Below, piece by piece: positions 17,376 through 26,515 of a DNA stretch of 59,557 nucleotides (positions are counted from its first letter, which is position 1; every line of letters begins with the position of its first letter). This DNA is from Myxococcota bacterium. Lineage in GTDB: Bacteria; Myxococcota_A; UBA9160; UBA4427. The notes beneath the pieces were generated by a model. That model was not told where the DNA came from and ran no database searches. It worked only from the letters and a program-made list of their open reading frames with translations. The position numbers were made by a program, and so were the translations under genes. The stretch is taken from NCBI GenBank assembly GCA_028823175.1, contig JAPKBZ010000022.1, positions 1 through 59,557 of the forward strand. Reading direction: 5' to 3'.

Positions 17376-19574
17376 TCAGTTCCCCGCCATCCTGGGCAAG
17401 CTCTCCGGGGGTTCCGTGCGAGTGACGCGACCTGGGAAACCCTTAAAATGGGGAACCCCCTGCTCGTAGTCGAGAAACTCGGGGGCATCGGAGCACAGCA
17501 CCGCATCGCTCGAAATAAAAGCGCCCGAGAGCAGCTCCTGTCCCCGAAGCTCGGGATACCACCAACCATGGGGAACCCTGACGTGCCCTTCTTTCATCGA
17601 AGCTTGCACAGAGACCCGGGCGGCGACTGCGCCGAACTCGGTTTCCAACTTGGCCCAGTCACCATCCTCGATCCCCTCCCGGTCTGCATCCTTCGGATGC
17701 AGAAAGAGCTCGGGCAATGGAGTCTTGCGGCGCAATACCTCAATATTTCGCTGACCCGTCTGGAAGAATGAGTCGTCGCGAACCCCAGTAAAGACTCTAT
17801 ACGGGTATTCGGCGCTAGTCGCTGGACCTTCCCGGTGATAGGGAAGAGGATCGAAGCCAAGTTCATCCAGGACACTCGAGTAGAGTTCAACCTTTCCCGA
17901 GGGCGTCGCGAAACCGCGCTTAAGATATTTTTTGTGTTCATCTTCTTGGAAGAGCATCGAGCTCTCTCCAGCGAACTCTGAAAACGTTCGACCCGAGCGC
18001 GATAGACGATAATCCAGGATCTCATCGAGATTTTTCCACGGAAAATGCTCGGCCAACCCCATGCGTCGACCCAGATCTCCCCAGAACTGAAAAGTGCTTG
18101 AAGCTTCGCGAGGCGGTTCCACAACCTTCTCCGAGAGCGTCAACCGAGTGCCCCAGCTCCAACTATCCGCAACATGATTGCGTTCGGTAAAGACATCGCC
18201 GGGCATCACATAGTCTGCGAGCATGGCCGTAGGCGTCATGAAAATCTCATGGGCCACGATAAGGTCCTGGGCGAGCATCGCTTTGTGCACCTGATGCTGG
18301 TTGGGATAACTGAGCAGCGCATTATTCCCCAGGACGAAGAAGGCTTTAATTGGATAAGGGGCGCCCGTACTCATGGCGCGGAAGAGATCCGACGGATTCG
18401 CCATCTGGCAGCCCATCACAAGATCCGCATAGGGATAACCCCAGGTTTTTTCCGTGGGCTCCTTCAAGATCTCGGCGACCCGGTAGGTGTAGACGGGGTG
18501 CTCGTCGTAGCCCATCTGCTTGGCCTTCTGCTCCGGTGCGAGTCGCTCATGAAATCCAAGCTCAGATTCGGGTATATAGTTTTGGCTGAAGCCGCCCAGA
18601 CTCTCCCCGCCCTCGACGTCCAGATTACCGGTCACGGCGCGCAGGATGGAGTGCAAGCGAATCGCCGACGTGGAAGAAATTTGCTGATCGGTGATCGGCG
18701 TCCACGGGATCACAGCACTCTCAGCGCTGGCGTACATCCGGGCAGCCGCTGCGATCAACTCGCGGTCGACCCCGGTAATTTCCTCCACCCTCTCCAGGGG
18801 GTATTCATCGACGCGGCTTTTCAATTCCTCGAAACCGACGCACCAATCCCGAACAAATTCTTCGTCGTAGAGCTTTTCGTCGAAGATGACCTTGAGCCAG
18901 CCTAGGCACATTGCGGCATCGGTCCCGGACCGAAGGCGAAGGTGCAGATCAGACACCTCAGCCTGATCGGAAACACGAGGGTCGAGTACGATCAACTTGG
19001 CACCCTGGGCCTGAGCCAACTTGATCATGTTGTAGATCGGCGTCCACGAGTGCTGACGTGGGTTATGGCCGAAGAGTACGATGCACTTGGTCTTCATATA
19101 GTCGGGCATCGGGAACCAGCCATAGGTCAGACGATTCACCGCTGCCGTGTTCCCAGCGCAGAGCGAGACGCCGCTCACCCAATTGGGGCTCCCAATCAGG
19201 TTCATGAAGCGGCGGTCCATGCTGTGGGTCGTCTGGGTATTCCAACCCGATGTTGAAACGGCGAACGCCTCCGGCCCGTGGGCTTCGATAACACCGGAAA
19301 GCCGCTCAGCGATTTCGTCCATCGCCTGCTCGTAGGAAATCTCCTCCCACCGGTCGGCTCCCCGCTTACCCACGCGCTTAAGCGGCGTACGCAAACGATC
19401 TGGATGGTTGTGAATATGCGGCGCGGCGACTCCCTTGTAACAGATATTCCCCGCCAAGAGTGGATTCTCATGGGGAAGAATACGAGTGACCTGGCCACCC
19501 TTAGCCTCGGCTCGAAGCTGACAGCCGATATCACAAATCGTACAGACCACGTGCTTCGTCGTCTTTTCGGCCAA
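17376..19574 (-). CDS. Molybdopterin oxidoreductase, DMSO-reductase family
   Basis: A catalytic subunit of about 732 residues of the bis-molybdopterin (CISM) family. The N-terminal 4Fe-4S site is C-x2-C-x3-C (VCTICDIGC) followed by a Cys about 27 residues on (AGNICYKG). Further family blocks are VSTSGWNTQTTHS, VLFGHNPRQHSW, LIVLDPRVSDQAE and the C-terminal dinucleotide-binding FFQTGQRN..PELFLHPKDA. A Cys in GVSLCAGNTAAVN sits where the metal ligand is expected. TTG at 19574 has AGGGAG 6 bases upstream and gives MAEKTTKHVVC, better than the GTG at 19610. There is no Tat signal, iron-sulfur partner or membrane-anchor gene nearby, so it is probably a solitary cytoplasmic enzyme. Substrate unknown. 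Confidence 0.85.
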   Translation of the reverse strand: MAEKTTKHVVCTICDIGCQLRAEAKGGQVTRILPHENPLLAGNICYKGVAAPHIHNHPDRLRTPLKRVGKRGADRWEEISYEQAMDEIAERLSGVIEAHGPEAFAVSTSGWNTQTTHSMDRRFMNLIGSPNWVSGVSLCAGNTAAVNRLTYGWFPMPDYMKTKCIVLFGHNPRQHSWTPIYNMIKLAQAQGAKLIVLDPRVSDQAEVSDLHLRLRSGTDAAMCLGWLKVIFDEKLYDEEFVRDWCVGFEELKSRVDEYPLERVEEITGVDRELIAAAARMYASAESAVIPWTPITDQQISSTSAIRLHSILRAVTGNLDVEGGESLGGFSQNYIPESELGFHERLAPEQKAKQMGYDEHPVYTYRVAEILKEPTEKTWGYPYADLVMGCQMANPSDLFRAMSTGAPYPIKAFFVLGNNALLSYPNQHQVHKAMLAQDLIVAHEIFMTPTAMLADYVMPGDVFTERNHVADSWSWGTRLTLSEKVVEPPREASSTFQFWGDLGRRMGLAEHFPWKNLDEILDYRLSRSGRTFSEFAGESSMLFQEDEHKKYLKRGFATPSGKVELYSSVLDELGFDPLPYHREGPATSAEYPYRVFTGVRDDSFFQTGQRNIEVLRRKTPLPELFLHPKDADREGIEDGDWAKLETEFGAVAARVSVQASMKEGHVRVPHGWWYPELRGQELLSGAFISSDAVLCSDAPEFLDYEQGVPHFKGFPGRVTRTEPPESLPRMAGN

Positions 19575-19698
19575 AGTCGTCTCCCTATTTTTCAGCCGTG
19601 CGTCACCCACGGTCCCGATTCAACTCCGAGCCCCCATCCGTCTTCACCCTAGCAAAGGAATGGGGCGGCCCTCTCCTCGGCGAATCCTGTACGGGCCC

Positions 19699-20082
19699 TC
19701 AAGTACCGCCGGGATCGAGGCTATACACGCAGAGCTTATTGCTATCAGGGTCTCGAAAATAGCCGGCATAGAAGCCTGGACTCCGCTCGCCGGGAGCCCC
19801 TTCATCCGTAGCCCCAAGATCCATCGCCGCCCGGTAGACGGCAACGACCCTATCAGGCCCCTCGAGAGCGAGCGCCACCATCGTTCCATTGCCCACGGTC
19901 GCGGGCTTCTGATCGAAGGGCCTGGAAAGCGACAGTATGGGACTGCCCTCGGCATTGGCCCAGGCGACAAAATGGCCTTCCTCTTCGAGGGTACGAGACG
20001 CCCCCAAATCGGCGAGAAGAGCATCGTAGAAGGCACTCGCACGCTTCAAGTCGTTGGTGCCAAGCATGACATAGCCAATCAT
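19699..20082 (-). CDS. VOC (glyoxalase-fold) family protein
   Basis: A 127-residue single-module vicinal oxygen chelate protein with the two beta-alpha-beta-beta-beta halves: MIGYVMLGTNDLKRASAFYD at the N-terminus and AGYFRDPDSNKLCVY at the C-terminus. The pattern matches the glyoxalase/dioxygenase-like subfamily often called YP_ or ASFY-type. The ATG at 20082 has GGAGGAG 7 bases upstream, so the longer upstream frame is dropped. Members act as lyases, dioxygenases or resistance proteins; nothing here says which. Confidence 0.85.
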   Translation of the reverse strand: MIGYVMLGTNDLKRASAFYDALLADLGASRTLEEEGHFVAWANAEGSPILSLSRPFDQKPATVGNGTMVALALEGPDRVVAVYRAAMDLGATDEGAPGERSPGFYAGYFRDPDSNKLCVYSLDPGGT

Positions 20083-20147
20083 TTCGAATCTCCTCCAAGC
20101 CAAGAAAGCGCCAGCCTTCGTCTCTAGCCTATGACACAAGGGTATAG

Positions 20148-20434
20148 CGTCTCCGCGAGAAGCAAGTTGCCGCGTTCTCCCTCGGCGCAGAGGCCATCAA
20201 CATGGGCACCCGTTTTCTCGCGACCCAGGAGGCGGGCATCCACGAGAACATGAAGGCCAAGCTGGTGGAGTCGAGAGAGAGGGATACCACCCTTTTTTTT
20301 AGAACGCTGAAGAGGTCGTCAAGATCGAAGCCGACGGCGGAACCATCAAAGATATCGCCCACCTCGTTTCGGGCGAGCGCGGCCGCAAGGCCATGGCTGC
20401 GGGCGATCTCAACGCCATCAATCCGGGAGGATGA
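20148..20434 (+). pseudogene. Nitronate monooxygenase C-terminal remnant, frameshifted
   Basis: The frame from 20148 encodes AFSLGAEAINMGTRF, then ESRERDTTLFFRTL, matching the flavin-binding and following helix region of nitronate monooxygenase (2-nitropropane dioxygenase family). After a run of eight T (20293-20300) the homology continues in another frame as NAEEVVKIEADGG, then IAHLVSGERGRKAM and a stop at 20432. The first two-thirds of the gene, with the catalytic His region, is gone and there is no start codon. The end overlaps the 3' end of the converging MDR gene by 17 bases. This is a decayed remnant. Confidence 0.7.
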
Positions 20435-21491
20435 GCACCCGACCCGTGGTAAGGCGATCCCGGAGCCGGGTCAGAGCTCGGGGCAGGTCTTCAAAATTGC
20501 TCACCTCGCCGATGACGGGCCGAACTCCCCCACTCCGAACGGCCTCGACGATCTCGGACATGGCCCTGGCGCCCAGGGCATCCGGACAGAAATTCCAGCC
20601 CATGGCCTTTTTCATCAAGGGGGCCACGGCGTTGTCCGCATAGGCGAGCAACACGCCACAGAGCTTCAGATTGCCCACCGCGACTCTCCGTGGAACGATC
20701 ATTTTTTCGTCGGCCACGGCCTTGTTCGACGCGAAGCCAATCATCACGTAGCGCCCGTTATACGCAGTGCAGTCCATGGAGGGGCCCATTACGGATTCTC
20801 CCACCGGATCGAAGACGACATCCACCCCGGCGTTTTTGGTCTCGCTCATAACGATCGCCGAGAAGTCCTCCGTCGCGTAGTTGATGGCTAGATCGGCGCC
20901 AAGTTCTCGGCACAACTCAACTTTCGCATCGCTGCCCGCCGTGGCAAAAACCGTCGCTCCACGCTGCTTCGCCAGCTGGATGGCCGCAGAACCCGCCCCC
21001 CCTGCCCCGGCATGGATCAGCACCTTTTCCCCGGTCTGGAGTTCGGCGCGATCGACCAGCCCCAACCAGGCCAGGTGGTAGGGAAAATAGAGCGCACCCG
21101 CCTCGGGCACCGGAATATCCTCGGGCATATCAAACGCCGAGGCGACAGGGCAGACGGCGTACTCTGCAAAGCCGCCGGTGGCCTGCTTGGGCATGGCGAC
21201 AACGCGTCTCTCCAGCCAGTCACCCACCCCCTCGCCTGCGGCCACAACCACGCCCATCACCTCCATCCCGGGAACCACGGGCAACTCGGGCCGCGCCATC
21301 ATGTTTTTCCCCGTGACCCGCTCGAGATCGTTCAAGTTCAACGGAATCACCTGGGCGCGAACCAGGAGTTCGCCAGGCCCGGGCTCGGGAAGCGGAACTC
21401 GGTCGAGTGTCAGGGTTTCCTCGGGCTCGGCCCCCCAAGCGTGTACGCGCCAGGCGCGCATGCTCTCGGGAAGCGTGGAGATACTTTTCAT
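20418..21491 (-). CDS. MDR-superfamily quinone oxidoreductase/alcohol dehydrogenase-like
   Basis: A 357-residue medium-chain dehydrogenase/reductase of the zinc-free quinone oxidoreductase type. The N-terminal GroES-like domain holds PGELLVRAQVIPLNLND and VVPGMEVMGVVVAAGEGV; the Rossmann domain has EKVLIHAGAGGAGSAAIQLA (about residues 155-174) and VDVVFDPVGE. It lacks the Cys residues of zinc alcohol dehydrogenases. It probably uses NADPH to reduce a quinone or an enone. AAGGAAAGG lies 5 bases before the ATG. Gene end overlaps the nitronate monooxygenase remnant. Confidence 0.87.
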   Translation of the reverse strand: MKSISTLPESMRAWRVHAWGAEPEETLTLDRVPLPEPGPGELLVRAQVIPLNLNDLERVTGKNMMARPELPVVPGMEVMGVVVAAGEGVGDWLERRVVAMPKQATGGFAEYAVCPVASAFDMPEDIPVPEAGALYFPYHLAWLGLVDRAELQTGEKVLIHAGAGGAGSAAIQLAKQRGATVFATAGSDAKVELCRELGADLAINYATEDFSAIVMSETKNAGVDVVFDPVGESVMGPSMDCTAYNGRYVMIGFASNKAVADEKMIVPRRVAVGNLKLCGVLLAYADNAVAPLMKKAMGWNFCPDALGARAMSEIVEAVRSGGVRPVIGEVSNFEDLPRALTRLRDRLTTGRVLILPD

Positions 21492-21724
21492 GGCGACCTT
21501 TCCTTATCCATTATTCGGGCTGGCACACCCTCGTTATCACACCGCCTCCCGGACAGCCACGCCCCGGATATCATGGGAGCCGGGCGCAACACCCCGGGCC
21601 CCGACTTGGCCCCCTTGCGATCCGTAGGATGAATTGGCACATTAGCTGACAATATAAATCCGAAGACAGCGTTCGGCAGGGCCATCGCCGGCCCACCCCG
21701 AAAATCCACTCATGGAGACCCACC

Positions 21725-22798
21725 GTGAAAAAAGCCCTGATCAGTCTCCTCGCCCTCCTGACCGTTCTTTGTCTTGGCGCGTACCTCTTTCGCGGCCCCA
21801 TCGCCCTGGCCCTGATGGACCGGGTTGTGGCCGCTCGCATGTCGACGAGCCTTCTCGATCAGCTTCCGGACGGGTTGAATGTCTTGCTTTGCGGCGCCGG
21901 CTCCCCGTTGCCCGATCCCAAGCGTTCGGGGCCCTGCACGGCCATCATCGCCGGCGATCACCTCTTCCTCGTCGACTCGGGAACGAACTCCTCCCGGATT
22001 CTCTCCCAACTTCAAGTGCCCCAAGGCGAAATCGACGGAGTCTTGATCACCCATTTTCACAGCGATCACATCGACGGCCTCGGCGAGATGCTCCTCAACG
22101 CCTGGGTGGGCGGCTCACGAACCCAGCCCGTGCCTCTCTACGGCCCTGTCGGTGTGGGAAAAATCGTCCAGGGACTCAACCAAATCTACAGCCAGGACAA
22201 GGTCTACCGGACAGCGCATCACGGCGAAGACATAGTGCCCTCATCCGGGGCCGGAGCCGTAGCCCGACCCTTCCCGGAACCTGCACCCGGAAAAGCCAGC
22301 GTCATCTTCGATGACGACGGCCTCAAGATCACCGCCTTCAGCGTCGACCACCAACCGGTCGAACCGGCGGTGGGCTACCGCTTCGACTACAAGGGGCGTT
22401 CGGTCGTCGTCAGCGGCGATACCAAAAAATCGAAAAACCTCGAAGAGTTTGCCCAGGGCACCGACCTTCTCGTCCACGAAGCACTTTCCCGAACGCTCGT
22501 GGGCGCCATGACAGCGGGCGCCGAGAAAGCCGGGCGGCACAAGACTGCGAAGATCACCCGGGATATTATCGACTACCACGCCAGCCCCGTCGAAGCCGCG
22601 CAATCCGCCAATGCCGTCGGCGCCGACCACCTGCTCTTCTACCACATCGTCCCGCCTCTCCTGCTCGCCCCCCTCGAAGCCGTGTTTGTCGAGGGCGTAT
22701 CCGACGCCTACCCCGGGCCGTTCACCGTGGGGCGCGACGGCACCCTGGTCAGCCTGCCCGCAGGCTCTGACGAGATCACAGTGGAACAACTCCTCTAA
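21725..22798 (+). CDS. Membrane-anchored MBL-fold metallo-hydrolase
   Basis: A 357-residue metallo-beta-lactamase-fold hydrolase. An N-terminal hydrophobic segment (residues 4-30, ISLLALLTVLCLGAYLF) is a signal or membrane anchor. The zinc motif is THFHSDHIDGLGE (about residues 107-119), with later ligands in VVVSGDTKKSKN and the terminal His in FYHIVPP. The family resembles RNase Z/lactonase-like hydrolases that are exported. The GTG start has GGAGA 7-10 bases upstream. The stop TAA lies inside a 27-bp tandem repeat (22792-22871). Confidence 0.85.
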   Translation: MKKALISLLALLTVLCLGAYLFRGPIALALMDRVVAARMSTSLLDQLPDGLNVLLCGAGSPLPDPKRSGPCTAIIAGDHLFLVDSGTNSSRILSQLQVPQGEIDGVLITHFHSDHIDGLGEMLLNAWVGGSRTQPVPLYGPVGVGKIVQGLNQIYSQDKVYRTAHHGEDIVPSSGAGAVARPFPEPAPGKASVIFDDDGLKITAFSVDHQPVEPAVGYRFDYKGRSVVVSGDTKKSKNLEEFAQGTDLLVHEALSRTLVGAMTAGAEKAGRHKTAKITRDIIDYHASPVEAAQSANAVGADHLLFYHIVPPLLLAPLEAVFVEGVSDAYPGPFTVGRDGTLVSLPAGSDEITVEQLL

Positions 22799-22871
22799 AG
22801 CCTTGAACGAGGCGGGTGCCTCTAAAGCCTTGAACGAGGCGGTTGCCTCTAAGCCTTGAACAAGGCGGGTG
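22792..22871. repeat. Three-copy 27-bp tandem repeat over a stop codon
   Basis: Copies lie at 22792-22818, 22819-22845 and 22846-22871 (the last one base shorter). Each contains TCTAAAG or TCTAAG and the mini-hairpin GCCTTGAACGAGGC (third copy GCCTTGAACAAGGC). The first copy includes the stop codon of the MBL hydrolase gene. The repeat fills most of the gap to the converging diheme peroxidase gene and could act as a series of weak terminators, or simply be a slippage product. Confidence 0.85.
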
Positions 22872-22898
22872 TCGCTACGCCGCGAAAAGGACCCCTGC

Positions 22899-24368
22899 TC
22901 AGTCTGCGACAGGCAGACCACTGGGGACCCGGGACGGGATCTCAGAGCGATCGGTGATCACCCGCATATCGGTCAGTGCAAAGAGAAAGTCCATCAGTCG
23001 ATCGACCTGACCATCGGACAGGGTATTGGGTGAGGTATCGCATTCCGCGAGCAGGCTCTCCACGAGCCTCGGGGTCTGCATTACCTCGTAATCGGTGTTC
23101 GACTGATCCGAATCGACCGCCAACCGCGCATCGAAGTCATAGGTCGCCATTCCCTCGGCCGCGTCGAGGTGATGGAGAACGACTTCTCTCAGGTCGCTAT
23201 ACGCACCCGCATGCCCCCACGGCCCCGTGGCTGCCACGTTGCGCAGCGAGGGCGTCCTAAAGGCGAAGAGATCACGCTCATCGCCGGTCACCCGGAAGCG
23301 ACCAAAGTCTTCGAGGCCCGAAGGGCCGTCTCCCTTGCCCGGACCGATCTGAGGCATCGCGACGACATGGAAGTCCTGATCGGTCTGGAGCGAGCCACTA
23401 TGACAATCTCCGCATCCGGCCTCTCCGTAAAAGAGCCGCATCCCTCGCTTCTGATCCTTGCTCAACGCGCTCTTCTCGCCCCTCAGGTAGCGATCGAAGG
23501 CGCTGTTGTCCGTCCGCCAGGTCACGCCCTCGAAGGCGCCGATGGCATTCACAGCGTCGACAAACGTAATGTCATCGGCCGAGTGGATATGCCCTGGGAA
23601 GGCTGCTTTGAAGAGTTCCACGTACTCCGGAATGGCTCGGAGCCGTTCGGCAAGGAGCGCCCACACACCCGAGGTCCCGGCAAGATCACCCACCGCGCCG
23701 GCGGCACCCACCGGATTTTCGTGGGCTTGGCCCGCCATCTCGAGATCCGAGGTCACCGGGAACAGGGCCTGGGCGGCCAAGAGGTTCTCAAGGCAAGGGG
23801 GTGTGGGATCCACGTGGCAGCCCGTGGGCATCTGATCCCCGGCAGGGCTCAGAAATCCCGAGGGCTCGGAGAGATCGATTGCCAGGCGCCCATCGTGAAA
23901 GAGGGCCTGGAACTCGTGGGCCGCGAGGTTGTAAACGGGCGGCGCGTTCCGGGGAACTCGGCCTTCGACGTGGGCCATGTCCCCTTCGTTCGTGTCGCGC
24001 ACCGTACCGAGGCCGAAACCGCCTTCGCCAACCGGGAGCGCCAGGCCATCTCCGGTGCCCATAGAGGGATGGTGACAGGTGGCGCAGGCGATATTCGCGT
24101 TGCCGCTGAGCACCTTGTCGAACATCAACACACGGCCCAATTCGACTTTCTCGTCGGCCTCGGGACCCGCCGAGAAGAAATCCGAGTCCTCGAGCGCCGG
24201 GGGAAGGACGAGACGACCCCGACCCCGCTCTTCGCCGTCGCGCCGTCCCGGGCTCGCGAGCACCGGGGAAACCAGGGTCAACAAGAGGATCAAGGCAACG
24301 AGAGCGCCTCCGATCCGTCCAGTTGCCGGGTGAGTGGTGTTGCCGTGCTCCGCTGCTTCGATGCTCAT
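22899..24368 (-). CDS. Diheme cytochrome c peroxidase
   Basis: A 489-residue exported diheme peroxidase. ATG at 24368 follows GGAGGGA and gives a leader with hydrophobic core GALVALILLLTLVSPVLAS. Heme sites are CATCH (95-99) and CGDCH (319-323). The N-heme domain shows ELGRVLMFDKVLSGN and HHPSMGTGDG; the C-heme domain shows FRTPSLRNVAATGPWGHAG and LREVVLHHL, the classical CcpA/MauG second-heme signature. It is longer than CcpA because of an insert between the two hemes. It likely reduces hydrogen peroxide in the periplasm with electrons from a cytochrome c, or oxidises another substrate as MauG does. Confidence 0.88.
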   Translation of the reverse strand: MSIEAAEHGNTTHPATGRIGGALVALILLLTLVSPVLASPGRRDGEERGRGRLVLPPALEDSDFFSAGPEADEKVELGRVLMFDKVLSGNANIACATCHHPSMGTGDGLALPVGEGGFGLGTVRDTNEGDMAHVEGRVPRNAPPVYNLAAHEFQALFHDGRLAIDLSEPSGFLSPAGDQMPTGCHVDPTPPCLENLLAAQALFPVTSDLEMAGQAHENPVGAAGAVGDLAGTSGVWALLAERLRAIPEYVELFKAAFPGHIHSADDITFVDAVNAIGAFEGVTWRTDNSAFDRYLRGEKSALSKDQKRGMRLFYGEAGCGDCHSGSLQTDQDFHVVAMPQIGPGKGDGPSGLEDFGRFRVTGDERDLFAFRTPSLRNVAATGPWGHAGAYSDLREVVLHHLDAAEGMATYDFDARLAVDSDQSNTDYEVMQTPRLVESLLAECDTSPNTLSDGQVDRLMDFLFALTDMRVITDRSEIPSRVPSGLPVAD

Positions 24369-24614
24369 GGCCGATCCCTCCTCTGCTCCGGAATCTGCCC
24401 CCGCCTGGGGCCGCATTCCTGTGGTCTATGAGAAGAAGGTCGGAATGGGGGCGCAATTCGGACCACCAAACCCTGTGCCCCTGGGGATATCCGGCTTTTT
24501 CGACCCCCCTGGGGCTGGGGCTCCACGATCGTCCTCGCCGAAATCGTGCCCGCCCGGGACACCACCCAAGCCCGGCAGCGCGCCAGGAACCACGGATCAC
24601 CGGCCGGGGTGGAT

Positions 24615-25589
24615 TCAGGCGGTGAAGGAGGCGAGCACGGATCGAGTGCCCTCGAAGGTTCGACGGCCGTGCATCGTGACAAAATTATCGATCAGGACGA
24701 TGTCGCCGGGTTCCCAGGCAATATCAAAGCTGAGTTGCTCGCCCAATGAAGCGGCCAGCTCCGCCCCCGCGACATCGAGCGGCGACCCATCACCGTGCAG
24801 AATCGAAGCCTCGGGCCGATTGCGGCTATCGCGCCATCCCGTGAACGCGGCGATCAACTGATTGAAGAATGCCGTGCGCCCTGCTCCCAATGGCCTCACT
24901 GCGGGCAGAGCCGGCGACGTCACTCGCAGGCATCCGTCGTCCAACCACTCCCCCGTGTAGCCCAACTCGAGCATCCGCTGAGAAGCTTCGGCTCGGCTAC
25001 TCACGCTGAAAGTGCTCTTCCAACTCCGACCCATCCCCGAGTCGGGGTCCTCGATTTCGGGCATTGTGTGCCGATAGCGAAGCCCCTTCTCCTGGCAGGC
25101 CGTGGCAAATGTCGGGGCCTCGGCCAATAGCCGCTCCCACAACGCATCCGAGCGACAGATCGAGGTTGCCCCGCCCACCTCGGCTGGTTTTTGACAGTAG
25201 AAGAAGAGCCGACTGGGGTAGAGCGGCGTTTGGGCCATCTCATGGTGGAGGTTGATGGTCGCCTCCGGAGGCGCCTCGTTGGCCGAGAACACCCTCTCGC
25301 TGTAGTTGACACGGACGGCGTTCGACAGGGAGTCATCGTAGGCGAAGTAAGGTAGATCGAAGGCCGAAACGGCGAGGTCGAAATCCTCGGCCGACCGAAT
25401 AGGAAACCCCCGAAAAAGGACAGCGCCGTGAGCGTTCGCCTCGGCGACCCGGGCGCCTGGGTTTTGACGAACCCATGCCATGGCGTCGCTCAGGCCAGCA
25501 TCTTTGGACTCGCAGAGATAGGTAAGGGGAAAGGCTCCCCCAGGGTATTCCTGCTGCCCGGGCAGCTCATGGCGAACGACTCGCAGCAA
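24615..25589 (-). CDS. TauD/TfdA-family dioxygenase
   Basis: A 324-residue Fe(II)/2-oxoglutarate dioxygenase of the TauD/TfdA superfamily, SyrP-like branch. The iron ligands are His115 and Glu117 in NLHHEMAQTP (an HxE variant of HxD) and His307 in DNFVTMHGRRTFEG; Arg316 in TRSVLASF is the likely 2-oxoglutarate anchor. The N-terminal AHGAVLFRGFPI is typical. The TTG start has AAGGAG 7 bases upstream. It stands alone; substrate unknown. It is not closely similar to the dioxygenase at 895-1878. Confidence 0.83.
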   Translation of the reverse strand: MLRVVRHELPGQQEYPGGAFPLTYLCESKDAGLSDAMAWVRQNPGARVAEANAHGAVLFRGFPIRSAEDFDLAVSAFDLPYFAYDDSLSNAVRVNYSERVFSANEAPPEATINLHHEMAQTPLYPSRLFFYCQKPAEVGGATSICRSDALWERLLAEAPTFATACQEKGLRYRHTMPEIEDPDSGMGRSWKSTFSVSSRAEASQRMLELGYTGEWLDDGCLRVTSPALPAVRPLGAGRTAFFNQLIAAFTGWRDSRNRPEASILHGDGSPLDVAGAELAASLGEQLSFDIAWEPGDIVLIDNFVTMHGRRTFEGTRSVLASFTA

Positions 25590-25632
25590 GGCAACGCTCC
25601 TTAATTATGATCGCAGGCAATCCAGCCCTGGA

Positions 25633-26322
25633 TCAACCACGCGGGCCGTACTCCTCTCGGTACGCCAGCATACGGCCGTAGATCGTCTCGTCGAGAACCA
25701 CTCGCCCATCCACCGGCCTGCCATGCAGGTAAATCATGATCTCGTCGATGGTCACAATGGCAAAGGTCGGCATATCCCAGGTCTCAGCGATTTCGGCCAG
25801 CGCCGCCTTGTCCCCGCTGCCCCTCTCCATTCGATCGACCGAGACCACCAAGCCAGCCAACTCGACCCCAGCCTCCTCCCGCAGGATCGGGACTGTCTCG
25901 CGAATCGACGTTCCAGCCGTAGTGACGTCCTCAATGATAAGAACCCTATCCCCCTGCTTGGGAACAGCCCCCACAAGGGCCCCGCCCTCGCCGTGATCCT
26001 TCTGCTCCTTGCGATTAAAGCAGAACCCCACGTCGTGCCCGTGATCGCGGTTCAGGGTCATGGCCGTCCCTGCGGCAAGGGGAATCCCCTTGTAGGCGGG
26101 CCCAAAGAGGATATCGAATTGGTCCCCCAAGCGATCCCAAATGGCGCGCGCGTAGAACTCGCTGAGTCGGCTGAGTTGGGCGCCTGTTCGGTAGCGCCCG
26201 GTATTAATGAAATAGGGCGTCTGCCGCCCGCTCTTCGTCACGAAGTCCCCAAAGGTCAGGACTTCTGAGCGGACCATGAACTCGATAAAATCGATCTTAT
26301 AAGGAGAAATTTCCTGGGGCAT
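25633..26322 (-). CDS. pyrE: Orotate phosphoribosyltransferase
   Basis: A 229-residue type I phosphoribosyltransferase. The PRPP-binding loop is VLIIEDVTTAGTS, preceded by the flexible catalytic loop region FNRKEQKDHGEGG with its Arg-Lys pair. The N-terminal FGDFVTKSGRQTPYFIN and the FGPAYKGIPLA segment are specific for PyrE. It makes orotidine 5'-phosphate from orotate and PRPP in pyrimidine synthesis. ATG at 26322 has AGGAGG 4 bases upstream. No other pyrimidine genes are nearby. Confidence 0.93.
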   Translation of the reverse strand: MPQEISPYKIDFIEFMVRSEVLTFGDFVTKSGRQTPYFINTGRYRTGAQLSRLSEFYARAIWDRLGDQFDILFGPAYKGIPLAAGTAMTLNRDHGHDVGFCFNRKEQKDHGEGGALVGAVPKQGDRVLIIEDVTTAGTSIRETVPILREEAGVELAGLVVSVDRMERGSGDKAALAEIAETWDMPTFAIVTIDEIMIYLHGRPVDGRVVLDETIYGRMLAYREEYGPRG

Positions 26323-26515
26323 CGTGCCTCCTGCTCTTGTCGGCGGGCAAGTGTACAAAGGCGACCCGCCCCCCGCATCTCGCCAGCGTCGACCGGGCGC
26401 AGATCCGAGCCACCTTTCCTGAATTCCGGTTTCACCCTATTCTCAACCTCGCCAGCGCAAAGGCTCCTGTCGGGCCATCCAGCGCGCATTACATCGCGAA
26501 TCCACCGGGAGCCCC

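Noticed and set aside
20293..20300. Eight-T run as a terminator
   Set aside because: No stem precedes it. It lies inside a degraded coding sequence, next to the frameshift.
23169..24431. A 420-codon open frame on the plus strand
   Set aside because: It runs antisense to the diheme peroxidase at 22899-24368, whose heme motifs and signal peptide are clear. Long antisense frames are expected in GC-rich DNA and this one encodes no recognisable motif.
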